Source: Microvelia longipes (taxonomy: Eukaryota > Arthropoda > Insecta > Hemiptera > Veliidae). Taken from it: a DNA stretch of 64,000 bases. The position numbers were made by a program, and so were the translations under genes. Positions within the stretch are counted from its first letter, which is position 1, and every line of letters begins with the position of its first letter. Of the stretch, positions 1 to 10,810 are shown one piece after another. Location: contig JACMZG010001908.1 of the NCBI GenBank assembly GCA_018340805.1, forward strand, positions 48,219,818-48,283,817. Direction: 5' to 3'. Below the pieces are notes generated by a model. That model ran no database searches, was not told where the DNA came from, and saw nothing but the letters and a program-made list of their open reading frames with translations.

Positions 1-666
1 GTGCCTAAGCCGCGGAGCAGCAAAGAGAACGAAGGTCTCATGTTTTTTATAGAAACAGATCCCATGTGATCAAATTATAACCATAATAATTATTATTATT
101 TGAAATTTATAGTACCAATAAGTCTTGTCAGGCCTCGGTGGATAAGAGAACATTTATCAATATTCGTTTATTGCTTCCTATCATTAGTAAGTAAAATAAT
201 AGAAAGTAATACTATGTCAGGTAGTATTTAAGATATGTATAAAAGAGTATACTAAATTTCTTATGTTGTATAATTTCACACCGAATAATGTACTTGTACA
301 GTTAACACCGTCTTAAGGCTTTAGGGTGCTAAAAGTAGCTTGTAGAGTTTTACCTTCGATACAAAGTTCATTCAAACTATGTTTTATCATAAAATCAATA
401 ACATGTAAGAAACATAAGTATTTTAAATAAGTAATAGGAAAATTCATGTAAAAATATTCATCGCAGAAAACATAGTATAAAAAGGAAAGAAAAGTTCGTT
501 CATTTAGGCCTGATGTTTACAACATATTCCTAAAAAAGCTTTTTTAGTTTATTTTTCTATTTACAAAATTCTTTTTTACAGAGTTTTACGAAAACTTTCT
601 TTTGTACTTAAGGACCTCTGAAACGGATAATTACTCTGTAAATAAAATAATTACAATAATCAATAA
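1..666. other. AT-rich stretch, no gene recognised
   Basis: All frames are interrupted and I see no conserved motif. The sequence is AT-rich with short homopolymer runs only. Confidence 0.5.
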
Positions 667-674
667 TAACCTAA

Positions 675-747
675 TAAAAAAAAAAAAAAAAAAAATAATA
701 TATATTATATATATATATATATATATATTATTATATATATATATATA
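675..747. repeat. poly-A followed by (TA)n microsatellite
   Basis: A run of about 20 A is followed by roughly 50 bases of alternating TA with small interruptions. It abuts the left end of the next inverted-repeat element, which fits insertion of that element at a TA dinucleotide. Confidence 0.85.
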
Positions 748-950
748 ACCTGAGCAGTTGCGTCACAATTAGTTATTTAATTTTTTAATTTTTCAAAGAC
801 AAAGCGCATATTTAGCCCATAGACTATATAATATACGGAACTGCATTATTTGCAGTCATTTGAAGACCAGTTCATGCTAATTTTTAGTGCCTGTTTCTTA
901 AAAATTCAAAACAAATTAAATTACAAATGGTGACACTACTGCTCAGGTTA
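746..950. mobile_element. MITE with about 19-bp terminal inverted repeats and TA target duplication
   Basis: The left end reads acctgagcag then ttgcgtcac; the right end reads gtgacacta then ctgctcaggt, the reverse complement apart from two positions. TA dinucleotides flank both sides (746-747 and 949-950), giving an element of 201 bp at 748-948. There is no coding capacity. A TA duplication fits Tc1/mariner-type mobilisation, but the superfamily is inferred from the duplication alone. Confidence 0.7.
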
Positions 951-1064
951 TTAAATATTAAATACATTAAAATGAATTTTAAAGAAAATTTGCTCGGCTT
1001 GCGGACCTTAATGCAAAAATTATTCAAGTTATAAACTTAAATACTGTAAATAAGACGATAAATA

Positions 1065-1480
1065 TCTACGCCGGTACCAAAGTTCAAATCTGGAACCCAA
1101 GCTTTGAGTAGTCTCATTGACTAGGGAACGGTGTTATTCAATCCAGTGCCCCACAAATCATGAAAAACAATACATTACTTAAAATTTGTTGTTTACCAGC
1201 AGTAATTCAGATTCCCGGTTATATACCACAGTTTTTTCGACTTTTTGGTCACTTTAAGTGATCGTATCCGGACCGGGTTTATTACGGTTATTTAAGAAAA
1301 CTTAAAAAAGACATTTTCCCCGACGAAAGTTTTTACTCTTAATTTTGATTAAAATTGTTATGTGTTTATATTTGTTATTATGTTTATAATTAACATGTTT
1401 TGTTAATAATTGTTTGATAATTTTGCTGACTCAGAAAACTGGGTTAATAAGGTCATACCTGGTTTTTAATATGCACCCCC
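1065..1480 (-). mobile_element. decayed copy of a tRNA-like composite repeat
   Basis: On the minus strand this resembles the tRNA-like segment at 10821-10905, including the stretch corresponding to ggtaccTGGGTTcgaa and the A-box side near 1140-1155. It is followed by the same companion modules: a segment reading tttttcgactttttggtcac, then a gctgactcag motif near 1423 that recurs at 11272 and 63776. It is more diverged than the 10.8-kb copy. The LINE fragment starts at its right edge, so the LINE probably inserted into it. Confidence 0.5.
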
Positions 1481-1810
1481 ACCCTGTTAGCAAGAATCAA
1501 GATAAATCCAAGAGGAAAGATTACGGCACTGTCGAAGTCAAGACAAGACAGTGTCGTACTCACGCGTCTGAGGCTTGGACAGACGCAGTTGACGCACGGG
1601 CACCTTCTGTCAAATGAGCGTGCTCCTCGATGCCGACACTGCAATGCAGCGCTCACAGTGTGTCACATATTTGAAGAGTGTGACGCACTTGCCGAGCTGA
1701 GGACGATCTGCGGAACACCGGCGAGTGTAGCAGTCGCCCTCAACGAGGACTCTCACTTCCAATCAACTGTAGAATTCCTGCGTAGGGCAGGATTTTACCA
1801 TAAGATTTAG
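1478..1810 (+). pseudogene. C-terminal end of LINE ORF2 (post-RT / post-RNase H Cys-His region)
   Basis: Read in the frame ending at the TAG at 1808-1810, the translation is open from about 1478. It contains RQDSVVLTRLRLG, then QLTHGHLLSNERAPRC, then a CxxC followed by TVCHIFEEC and an arginine. This LTRLR...LTHGHLL...C-x2-C...LTV-HI-EC pattern is the conserved C-terminal tail of ORF2 in I-superfamily elements (I, R1, LOA, Outcast relatives); the exact clade is uncertain. Only about 110 residues remain: endonuclease, reverse transcriptase and most of the RNase H region are missing, so it cannot be functional. No genuine start codon is expected because the 5' side is a truncation point. The surviving frame is free of stops, which suggests a fairly young copy. 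Confidence 0.8.
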
Positions 1811-1883
1811 GTTCAACTGAGTCAGGTTAGTCTTAGTTTATTAGGATAGTTTTGGTATAGTTCAGCGGCTGTCGTAACTGTCC

Positions 1884-2461
1884 CCCCGGCCATTTGTTCA
1901 AACCGGATGGTGGGCAGGCTCCCATTGCAGGTCAATGGGATACGGCAGTTGCCTCTTTTAATCTAGGTTAGTTAGTGTAATTTTGCTGTGATATTAAGTT
2001 AAGGCTAGGTTAGATAGGGGGGTGGTAGTTAATGCTCACCTCGGGAATATGTTAAAACCGGGTGTGCGCCCACAGCATAGCTGGAGGAACTATCACCCAA
2101 TTCTGTGATATTTAGGTTTAGTTAGTTTAGGCCGAACGGCAACCAGTCCCGGCAATCTGTTAAAACCGGCTGGCTGGCTTATCCTCGGCATTTTGTGATA
2201 TTAGGCTAGGTCATGCAGATATGTTTTAACTAGGATTAGGTATTTATTTTAGGTTTAGTCAGTGTTTAGTTTAGGATTGACCACTGTTATCATCACCCGG
2301 CATATGTTCAAACCGCGGTGTATGAGTTTCTCTTGCGAGAGGCAGTGGCCGAACTCTGTGATATTAGGCTTTAGTTGTTTGTCTTTAGGTTAGTGAAGTC
2401 ATTAGGCTGCGCAGGCAGGCCAACCGTGTCAGGGCTCTCCCGGTCATTTGTTAAACCCGGC
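1884..2461 (+). repeat. five diverged stem-loop repeats in the LINE 3' UTR
   Basis: A motif of the form CCCGGnnATnTGTTnAAACCGG recurs at about 1884, 2041, 2148, 2297 and 2439. Each copy is followed by self-complementary sequence (for example cccattg and caatggg at 1920-1939) and by a T-rich link containing gtgatatTaggcta. Each CCGG...CCGG core can pair with itself. They probably form a series of RNA hairpins in the transcript that could serve in template recognition, but that role is inference. Confidence 0.65.
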
Positions 2462-3284
2462 GTTGAGTCCGCTCCCACGGGAGGCACGGTTGGAACTCTG
2501 TTGACCTAACTACCCTGTAAGACCCATCAGCTTCTTCAGCGACATCTTCCATCTTTAGTGTCTATGGGTGTGACGGGGCTAGCGCGTGCTGCGAATGGGA
2601 GGTTGTGTCGGGGGGTATTGCGGCCCGGCTGGATCCGTTGGTCGTCTGGAAGCCTTGGCTGAAAGTTCTCTCATGTCGGAGGTGGAAGAGCGGGAGAGCT
2701 TCAGGGCGACCGGATGGACTGGTGGGTCCACCACATGGGCGGGTTCCCCCTGGGGCAATTTTTCTGTTCTAGGTGCCGTTGGTCTTTGGAGCACTCGGAG
2801 GCACTTCATCGCTACACCGGCAGTCAACGAAGCATCCACCATCGATGGGTCTTCAGCCTCCTCTTTCTGACTGGAGCAGGAAGTGGGAGGAAAGGGTAAG
2901 TCAGAGAAGCCGCCCCCTCACTGGTCAGAAGTTAGCCGACCATGTGTTGGGACCGTGGTGGAGACTTTTAGTCACGCGAAGGTGCAATACTCCTTGCCAA
3001 TTGGGGGTATGTGCCTGGCGGAGGGGTTTTACCTCTAGATGTTTTAGTGGGGTAAGGCTGACAATCGCTGCTACGGTACCGCTGGGCAGTCGAGAAGTCG
3101 GTCAGTCCCCACATCCATGGACCGGTGCCATGGGCTAGGCTTCGTCACCGAAAGAAGGTGACGAACCTTCGGATGATCAGGAGCCATCCCCTTTTAGGGG
3201 TGTTAGCTGCTTTGATTCCGAGGGATAAAGCTTTCGTCTGGAGGCCGTCGCGTTTCCCCTCCGTTGACAAAAAAAAAAAAAAAA

Positions 3285-3930
3285 CACCTATAGATTTTGA
3301 AAAACTTAAATACGATATATAGACCTTTTTACTTGTATTATTTATGAAGAGTAATTTAAAATGTATATGATAGCTGCTACTTGAAAATATCTCAAAAGAT
3401 ATATAGTAAATAGGTTGCGATAATATTTTTTGTCTACCCTAACTCATGATGTCATAACCCTTGTGTCTAGTTATAACAGTACAAAACTAGGCATAATTGA
3501 ACGTTTTTAAGCTGTAAAATGTCATTTTACCAACACCATTAATGATGTATTTTTATGAGCAATTATTTTTGTTGGTACTACTCCACCTTAGAAGGAGCTG
3601 TGGTACATTTAATTAAAATGGTAACAAAGAAAAACTTCCTATTTAAAACTTCCTAATAAAAACTTCCTTATTTAATTAATTAGGAGGAAATTAATGAGTG
3701 CAAGTTATAATTTTGAAGGTGATTGAGTGAATTTAAAGTGCAATTACCACATGATAGCAATTACCTAACTTGAGCCTCCCTCTACAGGCTACTCGACACT
3801 TGACTTTCTCAGCTTCACCTTGTCAGTTAAATGTTGATTCCCATTTTACTGACAAGCCCTCACTCATCGGCTAATAAATAAAACTTAATCTCAAAAATCC
3901 ATTTTGCTCCCTGCCTAGTAGTATAATACC
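3285..3930. other. no gene recognised
   Basis: AT-rich sequence after the LINE poly-A; only short direct repeats (aacttcctta) near 3640-3670. Confidence 0.5.
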
Positions 3931-3934
3931 CTAA

Positions 3935-4137
3935 GGCCCGTATTCAAAAAAATTTTCCTAACCTAAACCTATCATTTTCCTTCAGGGCTCCTTCAGGCTT
4001 CTTTAAGGAGACCTAAAACTAGTTAAAATGTACACCATTTCCTATACTCACACCTAAAGGAAGCCTTAAGGAGTCCTTAAGACTTTCTTAAGGAAAATGT
4101 TAGGTTTATGTAAGGAAAATGACTTTGAGTACGGGCC
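3935..4137. mobile_element. PIF/Harbinger-type MITE, 203 bp, TAA target duplication
   Basis: The ends are ggcccgtattcaaa on the left and tttgagtacgggcc on the right, an imperfect inverted pair, flanked by TAA at 3932-3934 and TAA at 4138-4140. A 3-bp TWA duplication with GGCC-starting termini is typical of PIF/Harbinger transposons. The interior holds a second inverted pair built on aaggaaaatg and aacctaaacc. There is no transposase, so it is non-autonomous. Confidence 0.8.
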
Positions 4138-4140
4138 TAA

Positions 4141-4625
4141 GACCTAAATAAAATTTAATTTTTTTTTAAGTTAATACAATTAAAAGATATTTAATATTAA
4201 ATTAGTTTTAAAAATCATGAATTACTTTGTAATGTATACTTACTATTAGTGTAAACATTATTACAATACAGTGTAAACATGTGAAACAAATTACATAGTA
4301 AGATGAAAATCTAAGGTATGCATTAAAAACTACATAAATAGGGAAATATTAAAAATACAAACATAATCAATAAACAATGCTTTAATAAAAACAAAAACAA
4401 AGTGGAATGAATCCAGTAATGGAAAAAAACGAGAGGAATCAGGCAAGAACTAAATAGCATGTTGTTAAATAGCATTCATCTACGGGTCAATTAAAAAAAA
4501 TATTAAAAATCAGAGGAATAAATGCTGAACTCAGTATTATATGCAGCTTTTTATTTTACCAGGATAGTCTAGAATTCTATAAAGAGGTCCATTAGCAAAA
4601 TAAAACCACATCTAATTTAATTCTT
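4141..4625. other. no gene recognised
   Basis: AT-rich intergenic sequence without a long open frame or clear repeat. Confidence 0.5.
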
Positions 4626-4627
4626 TT

Positions 4628-4883
4628 TTTGTATAAGTAAATCAGACTTTTAGCAAATTCGTATGAGTAAATGAGACTTTTTAGCAAATTAGTATTATGA
4701 GTAAATGAGACTATTTAGCAAATTTGTATAAGTAAATAAGACTTTTTAGCAAATTTGTATAAGTAAATGAGACTTTTAGCAAATTAGTATGAGTAAATGA
4801 GACTTTTTAGCAAATTTGTATAAGTAAATGAGACTTTCTAGCAAATTTGTATAAGTAAATGACACTTTTTAGCAAATTTTTAT
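4628..4883. repeat. 31-bp minisatellite, about 8 copies
   Basis: The unit reads gtataagtaaatgagacttt then tttagcaaatt. Copies differ by one to three substitutions or small indels. Confidence 0.9.
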
Positions 4884-5860
4884 CAGAGATAAACGTTTCT
4901 TTTTAACGAATTACAATAATTAAGTGACTCTTATGAGGTTGTTTTAATAATAACTAGTTCATGTATTAATATTACATTTCATTAGGGTTCACCTGACATA
5001 TATTTTCCAGACTTAATATGTTTAATACCCGACCATAGAGGCCTAATATGAGATCACATTTTTAGCAATAAAAGCTTTTTGTCCCAAAAATTTGTAACAA
5101 AATCTAAAAAAAAAAATCAAATGAAATCTAATGCACTGTCGCCCTTAACAAATTTTAATTTTGGCAATATAAAAAACTAATTAAATTTATTGAGTTAATC
5201 TAGTGCTGCTAAGGGTAGATCCACGTCTGCTAAAGAAAACTGCTAAGAAATAATAAAATTTATTATTATGTGATTTATATTTATATTTTGTGCACCAATT
5301 ATATTTCTATTTATTTCTCAAGTCTATTCATTCTATAGTGCAGTGACATAGTAAGTCTTGACTAAGTGATTTTATAGTATTTAAGTTATTAAAATATAGG
5401 CATGAAAATCAGGAAGTGTAAGTACGTGAGATTAAGTCTACATTGTGACTCTATTAAAGTGTCTTGTGATGTTTAGTCTACGCCTAGCTATGCTTCGACT
5501 TAGCTATGTCTTTACATAGTCAAGACTATTTGGCATTATAGTACGACAAAAAAATGTATACAAGAAAATACAAATAAACGAGGGCCTTGATCAGGGTCAG
5601 TAGATGTCTGATATTTCGCATTGCATTAGTTGTTATATTAGTATTTAATAGTAAATAATATTTTACCAGCGATTTTTATGATTTTTCATAATTTGTGGCA
5701 ACTCAACTCGCAAGCTCGGAGGTTCCTTAGGGAGGCTCCTTACGGGCTGCTTATCCTGGAGCTAGTTGGAATAGCTGACTAACCTTTAAGGAATCCTTTT
5801 TCTAACTACCACCCCTCTTTTTATCTGGCCTCAGCCGATTTAGCGTGTATGTGTAGTTTG
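4884..5860. other. no gene recognised
   Basis: AT-rich sequence with no long open frame. A short CT-rich stretch (5700-5830) is slightly richer in G+C but shows no recognisable feature. Confidence 0.45.
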
Positions 5861-5874
5861 TCTGACAGTGTCAC

Positions 5875-5960
5875 TCATAACTCCTGCTACGTTTATACTA
5901 GAGATTTGAAATTTCTCACAAAAATCAGACATTAGGACTAGTTGAGGTGCCCAAAAGATG
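5875..5960. mobile_element. fragment of the abundant dispersed repeat (tttatactagaga module)
   Basis: The segment tttatactagaga...aaaatcaga recurs with changes near 11900 and 41190, in each case a few tens to hundreds of bases before other shared modules. It is part of a family also represented at 7.1, 11.9, 35.2, 38.8 and 41.2 kb. Confidence 0.5.
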
Positions 5961-5996
5961 ATAGTTTTTTAAACTACAATTTTTTTTTAAAAATAT

Positions 5997-6179
5997 CAAT
6001 ATTTATGACGTCATCCAAAATGGTTTATTTAAATTTTAAGTGGTAAAAAAATTGGTGGTTTAACTTTTACCTTGTATAAAAACAAAAATAGTTTTGATTT
6101 TATACAAGGTAAAAGTTACCACCAATTGTTCACCACTTAAAATTTAAATAAACCATTTTGGATGACGTCATAAATATTG
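5997..6179. repeat. 183-bp palindrome with ATGACGTCAT near both ends
   Basis: The left arm, beginning caatatttatgacgtcatcc, is the near-perfect reverse complement of the right arm, ending ggatgacgtcataaatattg. Arms are about 82 bp with a central loop of about 15-20 bp. It lies next to a dispersed-repeat module and may be a fold-back derivative of that family, since 41.27 kb carries the same tgacgtcat at the equivalent place. Confidence 0.85.
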
Positions 6180-6366
6180 CACAAATACAGAGTTATCGTG
6201 CGCCACACGCATGGGAATTTGTTTTTAAATACTTTCTAAAAAGACAATAAATTCAGTAGTCAAAAGATTTCAAAGTAGCACAAATTAGTCTATAATAAAT
6301 AAAAATAATGATAAAAAATTAAACTATTTTGCTAAAAACCAAAACAAGGTTGCTGCAGTTAAAAAA

Positions 6367-6648
6367 TACGATTTGCTAGAATAATGAATGGTGCATAAAG
6401 ATAAGGTTTGCAAGTAATTACAGTTAGCTTATCAACAGACCCACTTATAAAGACAACATATACTATGATGTAGCCCTATTAAACATTTTACGATTTGCTA
6501 GAATAATGAATGGTGCATAAAGATAAGGTTTGCAAGTAATTACAGTTAGCTTATCAACAGACCTACTTATAAAGACAAAATAAACTATGATGTAGCCCTA
6601 TCAAACATTTTACGATTTGCTAGAATAATGAATGGTGCATAAAGATAT
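6367..6648. repeat. 122-bp tandem repeat, 2.3 copies
   Basis: Units start with acgatttgctagaataatga at 6368, 6490 and 6612. The first two full copies are almost identical (a few substitutions near the right end); the third stops after about 37 bases. Confidence 0.92.
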
Positions 6649-6739
6649 AATTTTTTAAAGAAAGAAAACAAATAAAAAGGTTAATAATTTAACATAGAAG
6701 TTAACATAAAATATTTTGGTACGGTACAACGAAACATTT

Positions 6740-6945
6740 CCTTATCATATTGGATTCGCTACACTCGCTAATCCTCACTACTTCGGACACGCTTCGCTCG
6801 TCCTCAGGATATGAAAATACCCACTTATATTGCAGTACGTGTACGAACTTGCTTAGCTCGTCCTAAGACAGTAAAAATATCTGTGTCATTGCCAGCGGTC
6901 TCCCATCCAGACACTAACATTGCTCTAAGCATCTTTACATTACTG
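6740..6945 (-). mobile_element. 5S rRNA-derived dispersed repeat, minus-strand copy
   Basis: On the minus strand, 6935 to 6887 reads gatgcttagagcaatg then ttagtgtctggatgggagac then cgctgg. This matches the 3' half of animal 5S rRNA (aagcagcgtcgggc, gttagtacttggatgggaga, ccgcctggg), including the box C region of the internal promoter. Downstream come two related hairpin modules, gaggacgagcgaagcgtgtc and gaggattagcgagtgtagcg, seen in all copies of this family. The 5' half of 5S (box A) is not recognisable, so it is not a functional 5S gene. Confidence 0.7.
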
Positions 6946-7049
6946 ATACAACAACAATCGTGAATATTCAAGTTGCATTGAAATGACACTTTAGCATTAT
7001 ATGAAAGAATACACTTATACTAAATTTTAACTCAATTTAGATTTTTTAA

Positions 7050-7221
7050 ATGCTGAAATGCGATGAAACTTAGCACGATTGTTGATCATTAATGTGACTA
7101 TATGTGTGCTATATTTCAAATGGATCGTTTTATTAAGTTAAAGATTGGATTATGTACCAAGTTTCAACTCTCTAAAAGAAACGTACTGGGAGCTATGATG
7201 ATATCACACATATATACACGA

Positions 7222-7252
<31 letters not shown>

Positions 7253-7380
7253 TACTGACAGACAACTTCGTAAAAACTTTTCAAGAGGCCTTAAAGATAC
7301 CTGAAATAAAGAAGTCAGGTGAAATACCAGTTTTGGATTTTTTTCGCAAACACAACACTTTTTCTATGAACTAACAGTAT
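7050..7380. mobile_element. copy of the abundant dispersed repeat with internal (CA)n/(TA)n
   Basis: The modules gtaccaagtttcaactctct, a mixed cacaca/tatata stretch, cagacaacttcgtaaaaact, gaggccttaaa and a gattttttt-cgcaaacacaaca end recur in the same order near 38.8 kb and partly at 35.2, 22.5, 41.1 and 46.3 kb. The open frame that can be drawn through it is low-complexity and not a gene. Confidence 0.6.
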
Positions 7381-8820
7381 TGATAAAAAGGTAAAAAAGA
7401 TTGTAAGAAGAATCCCTTTGCGTGAATACCAAAGACACACCATAATCTGATGTAGTTGGACAATTTTAACGAACACGTATAGTTCATGCATTAGAGTTAG
7501 TTAGAGGCGGTTAAAAAATTGCTATTTTTACAAAGAAGAATCTACACAATTCACAAAGACAGATAGAACAAAGTTAACTTCTTCTTTTCATGAAAAGGTG
7601 GGTTTGGAAGTAACGAAAATATAAGACTGATTGGTCAAAAACGATCCATAAAAATCTATAACATCACTTTTCTTCAAATTTTAATTCTACTCCACTTCAA
7701 AATGTTATAGAATAAAATACATTGCTTTTAAACAATAGCTTGATTGAAGAACTTGATGTTTCTCGAAAGAAATTAAAATGTAAAATATTTATAGAAGAAA
7801 GAACAATGCAGTCCAAAATCTTTGATATTCCTTTAAGAACGAAGATATTTTTATATTCGTTTTTTCCCTTAATTTCTACAAAACGTGCCTAAATTAACTT
7901 AATAATAATAATTTTAAAATAATTAAGTAAAACAATGATATTATTATAAGAGTAAAAACAGTGATATTGCATATTCATTTCTATTTCTGAATAATGAAAA
8001 ATAAAATTCTTTAAAAAACTATAAGCCAGAACAATATTGGTTTTAATCCAAATTTCGTAGAGCCGAGAAAATAAACTATTATATCTATGCCAAATATTAT
8101 GAATTTCTATAGACCTAATCAGCATTTTGGACACAATATTTTGTAAAACAATATAAAATAATTATTTTTCATAATTTTCTTTCCGAAGAAAAATGTTTTA
8201 TTTTATTTTTAATTAAAATACTATTTTAAAAAACAATGAGATAAAAACTGTAGTAATTTCTGTTAAATAATCGATAAACATATTAAATTAATAAAAAAGT
8301 AAATTACCTGGATACAAAACCATTTTTTAATTCCTTGCAGGATTTAAATATTTGAAATTCATTTTATAAATTAATTTATTATTTGCAAAGATGTACACAA
8401 CGTTAATTGACAGAAAATATTTGGCAAGAGACCAAAATCTGAGCCATTTACTTTTTGATTGGCATTATTTCCACACGGCCAAAGTTAAATAGATCATGAA
8501 ATAATAAAACAAAAATAAACGATCCGTGAAACATTTTGCCAAGTATAGATAAGAAGGCTTATTTTTAAAATTGAAAAAAATAACAAAGTAAATAAATCAA
8601 TAACATGCAAACGAAACTAAGCATTGAGTTTGAAAAAAATAAGGTTACAATATTATTTTAAAATGTAGTCGTTTAGGCGATAAAATAAATATTTGTAAAC
8701 ATAATTTGATTTAATGGGATTTTCACTGATTTTGAAAGAAGAAAAACTAACCTTTCTTAAAAATGTTTATGTAAAATTACCTTTCTTTAAATTAATAAAT
8801 GAATACTAACATAATATGAA
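7381..8820. other. no gene recognised
   Basis: AT-rich sequence; no open frame with recognisable domain content on either strand. Confidence 0.5.
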
Positions 8821-8824
8821 TAAA

Positions 8825-8887
<63 letters not shown>
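8825..8887. repeat. (TA)n microsatellite
   Basis: Nearly pure TA dinucleotide repeat of about 60 bases. Confidence 0.95.
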
Positions 8888-8889
<2 letters not shown>

Positions 8890-9905
8890 AACAATAAAAT
8901 CTTGAAATTATGGAGAAAGTATGGTTCTAGACTTTTGAAATGGTTTCTATTAATTTTTAATTTTTTTTACCACGTCCAATAACTTTATGATGGTAAATTA
9001 GTGCACACCATAACATCACTTATTATAGAAAAATCATTCATTTCTATGAAACTTCATACTTAACCATATTCCTGCACTTTTTCATAAAGCTATTGTTTGA
9101 CATAAACCATTATATTATTATTATAATATATTTTATGACAGGAAGTCTGAATAACGTGCTTTTTATTAGTCATCATAAATGTATACTATACTGAACGCAT
9201 TTATTCAGCAAAATAAGAAAAAATCCACATATGAAAATACTTTTCCATACATTTACGGACGTAAAGTTTAATCTTGTTAAGGATAATGAGTTGGGAAAGA
9301 AATGAACTTGAAAAAGATCTATATAACTAGTGTAGTGGTTGTAAGAAATCTAGGTGAAGAGCAAATCTAATGGAGTGCCTTCCTTCAAACTTTGATAACA
9401 ACTCGACAATAAAGTACACTTAGCTGATTCATAGAACTAAGTACCTTTTTCGAATCATATAGAGTAGTTATTAATTAAAATGCACATTTATTAATATAGA
9501 TTAAAAGACATGAATACATTTCAAGTAAAGTATGAAAAAGTTATTAATGAATGTATTAAAATTTTGAAAGTAAAAAATGCTATGCCTATATCCTAACTGA
9601 CATCGAATAAGATGTGGGGAGGGTCGTAGGCTATGTCATTAAGACATATCCTACGCATGTAGCGCTAGACATGTTTCGAGTGAACTAGGAGTTAAAATAA
9701 GTCAAACAGAGAATATAAAATGTTAAAAGCAAAAGGGCCCATTTATCTTCATACTCATTGGTACGTTTAATTAAAAGGACCTGTATTTACCCAATCATAT
9801 TAACTAACGTGAATGACAATGAACAAAAGTGATCAAAGAAGTGATAATTATCCTTAGTGTATGATCTTAGTATGTTGTAGTATAATCTAATAGTATAATA
9901 ATGTA
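8888..9905. other. no gene recognised; one short hairpin
   Basis: AT-rich. The only structure noted is a hairpin at about 9628-9660, cgtaggctatgtc pairing with gacatatcctacg across a 5-base loop. Confidence 0.5.
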
Positions 9906-9913
9906 ATAGTAAA

Positions 9914-10625
9914 AAATTCTGGCGCGGTGGTCCGCATGTCGGGCGAATTTCCTTTGAATGCGTGTTTCGGTGCTTTTTACATTATATAAGTTTACAACTA
10001 CTAAATAAATAATTCCGGCGCGGTGGTCCGCTGTCGGGCGAATTTCATTTAGAATGCGTGTTTCCGTGCTAAACAACCCATTTCTTGCTTATGCAAGAAC
10101 CATGCCCATTGCGTGGTTCCGGTTCATGCTTTAGAACCTAAGCAGTTACTCATTTGTCAAGCACTGCTCGTAACTCATTTTGTCTGTATTTTCCAAAGGA
10201 AATGCGCTAAAACCTTTAAAGATAACTGACTAAGCTTAAAGATAAGTAACTAATCTTTAAACTAGTGCAAATAATAGTGCGTACTTCTAATTTTAGAGGC
10301 ATAGTTTTGTACAACAACTGGATGATTATGCGCATTTCCTTTGGAAAATACAGACAAAATGAGTTACGAGCAGTGCTTGACAATTGAGTAACTGCTTAGG
10401 TTCTAAAGCATGAACCGGAACCACGCAATGGGCATGGTTCTTGCATAAGCAAGAAATGGGTTGTTTAGCACGGAAACACGCATTCTAAATGAAATTCGCC
10501 CGACAGCGGACCACCGCGCCGGAATTATTTATTTAGTAGTTGTAAACTTATATAATGTAAACAGCACCGAAACACGCATTCAAAGGAAATTCGCCCGACA
10601 TGCGGACCACCGCGCCAGAATTATT
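9914..10625. mobile_element. fold-back element with about 290-bp inverted arms
   Basis: The arms 9914-10208 and about 10331-10625 are near-identical reverse complements, separated by a roughly 120-bp AT-rich loop. Each arm holds two tandem copies of a module reading ggcgcggtggtccgcatgtc then gggcgaatttc, then a section rich in short palindromes (cttgcttatgcaag, tgcccattgcgtgg). The arms translate into the same peptides on opposite strands, a consequence of the inversion rather than evidence of genes. Similar sizes and architecture occur in Foldback-type DNA elements. Alternatively it could be a head-to-head pair of SINE-like units. Confidence 0.75.
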
Positions 10626-10770
10626 TTTAGTTGTAACTTATATTAGGTACAAAACGATAAAAAATTATTGTCCCAACTAGGATTTGAACCCAGGTACTCT
10701 GGGTTTGAGAACTCGCATCCAAAAAGGAAATTCGCCCGACATGCGGACCACCGCGCCAGAATTATTTTCT
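10626..10770 (-). mobile_element. truncated tRNA-like unit joined to the fold-back module
   Basis: On the minus strand 10725-10672 holds a tRNA 3'-half-like stretch (cccagagtacc, then a perfect B-box-like gggttcaaatcc at 10693-10682), followed by an AT-rich link and another copy of the ggcgcggtggtccgc module. The A-box half is missing, replaced by the next module copy at about 10722-10765, so units are arranged head-to-tail. Confidence 0.6.
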
Positions 10771-10810
10771 AGTTGTAAACTTATATTTAGTAAAAAAAAA
10801 CGATAAAAAA

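Larger units (their letters stand above)
1478..3284 (+). mobile_element. 5'-truncated non-LTR retrotransposon (LINE), I/R1-like end, with poly-A tail
   Basis: The fragment begins abruptly inside a coding region, continues through a stop codon at 1808-1810 and about 1.46 kb of 3' untranslated sequence much richer in G+C than its surroundings, and ends in a 16-A tract at 3269-3284. Truncation at the 5' end plus a terminal poly-A is the signature of target-primed reverse transcription. I did not find a clear target-site duplication. Confidence 0.8.

Noticed and set aside
2579..3322. Several overlapping 60-120-residue frames on both strands
   Set aside because: They lie in the GC-rich LINE 3' UTR, where few stops occur by composition; none resembles a protein family and they follow the ORF2 stop.
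7102..7374. 90-residue open frame
   Set aside because: Crosses a (CA)n/(TA)n stretch and modules of a dispersed repeat found in several other places.
9867..10646. Two open frames with almost identical proteins on opposite strands
   Set aside because: They are the two arms of the inverted repeat; the sequence is non-coding module DNA.
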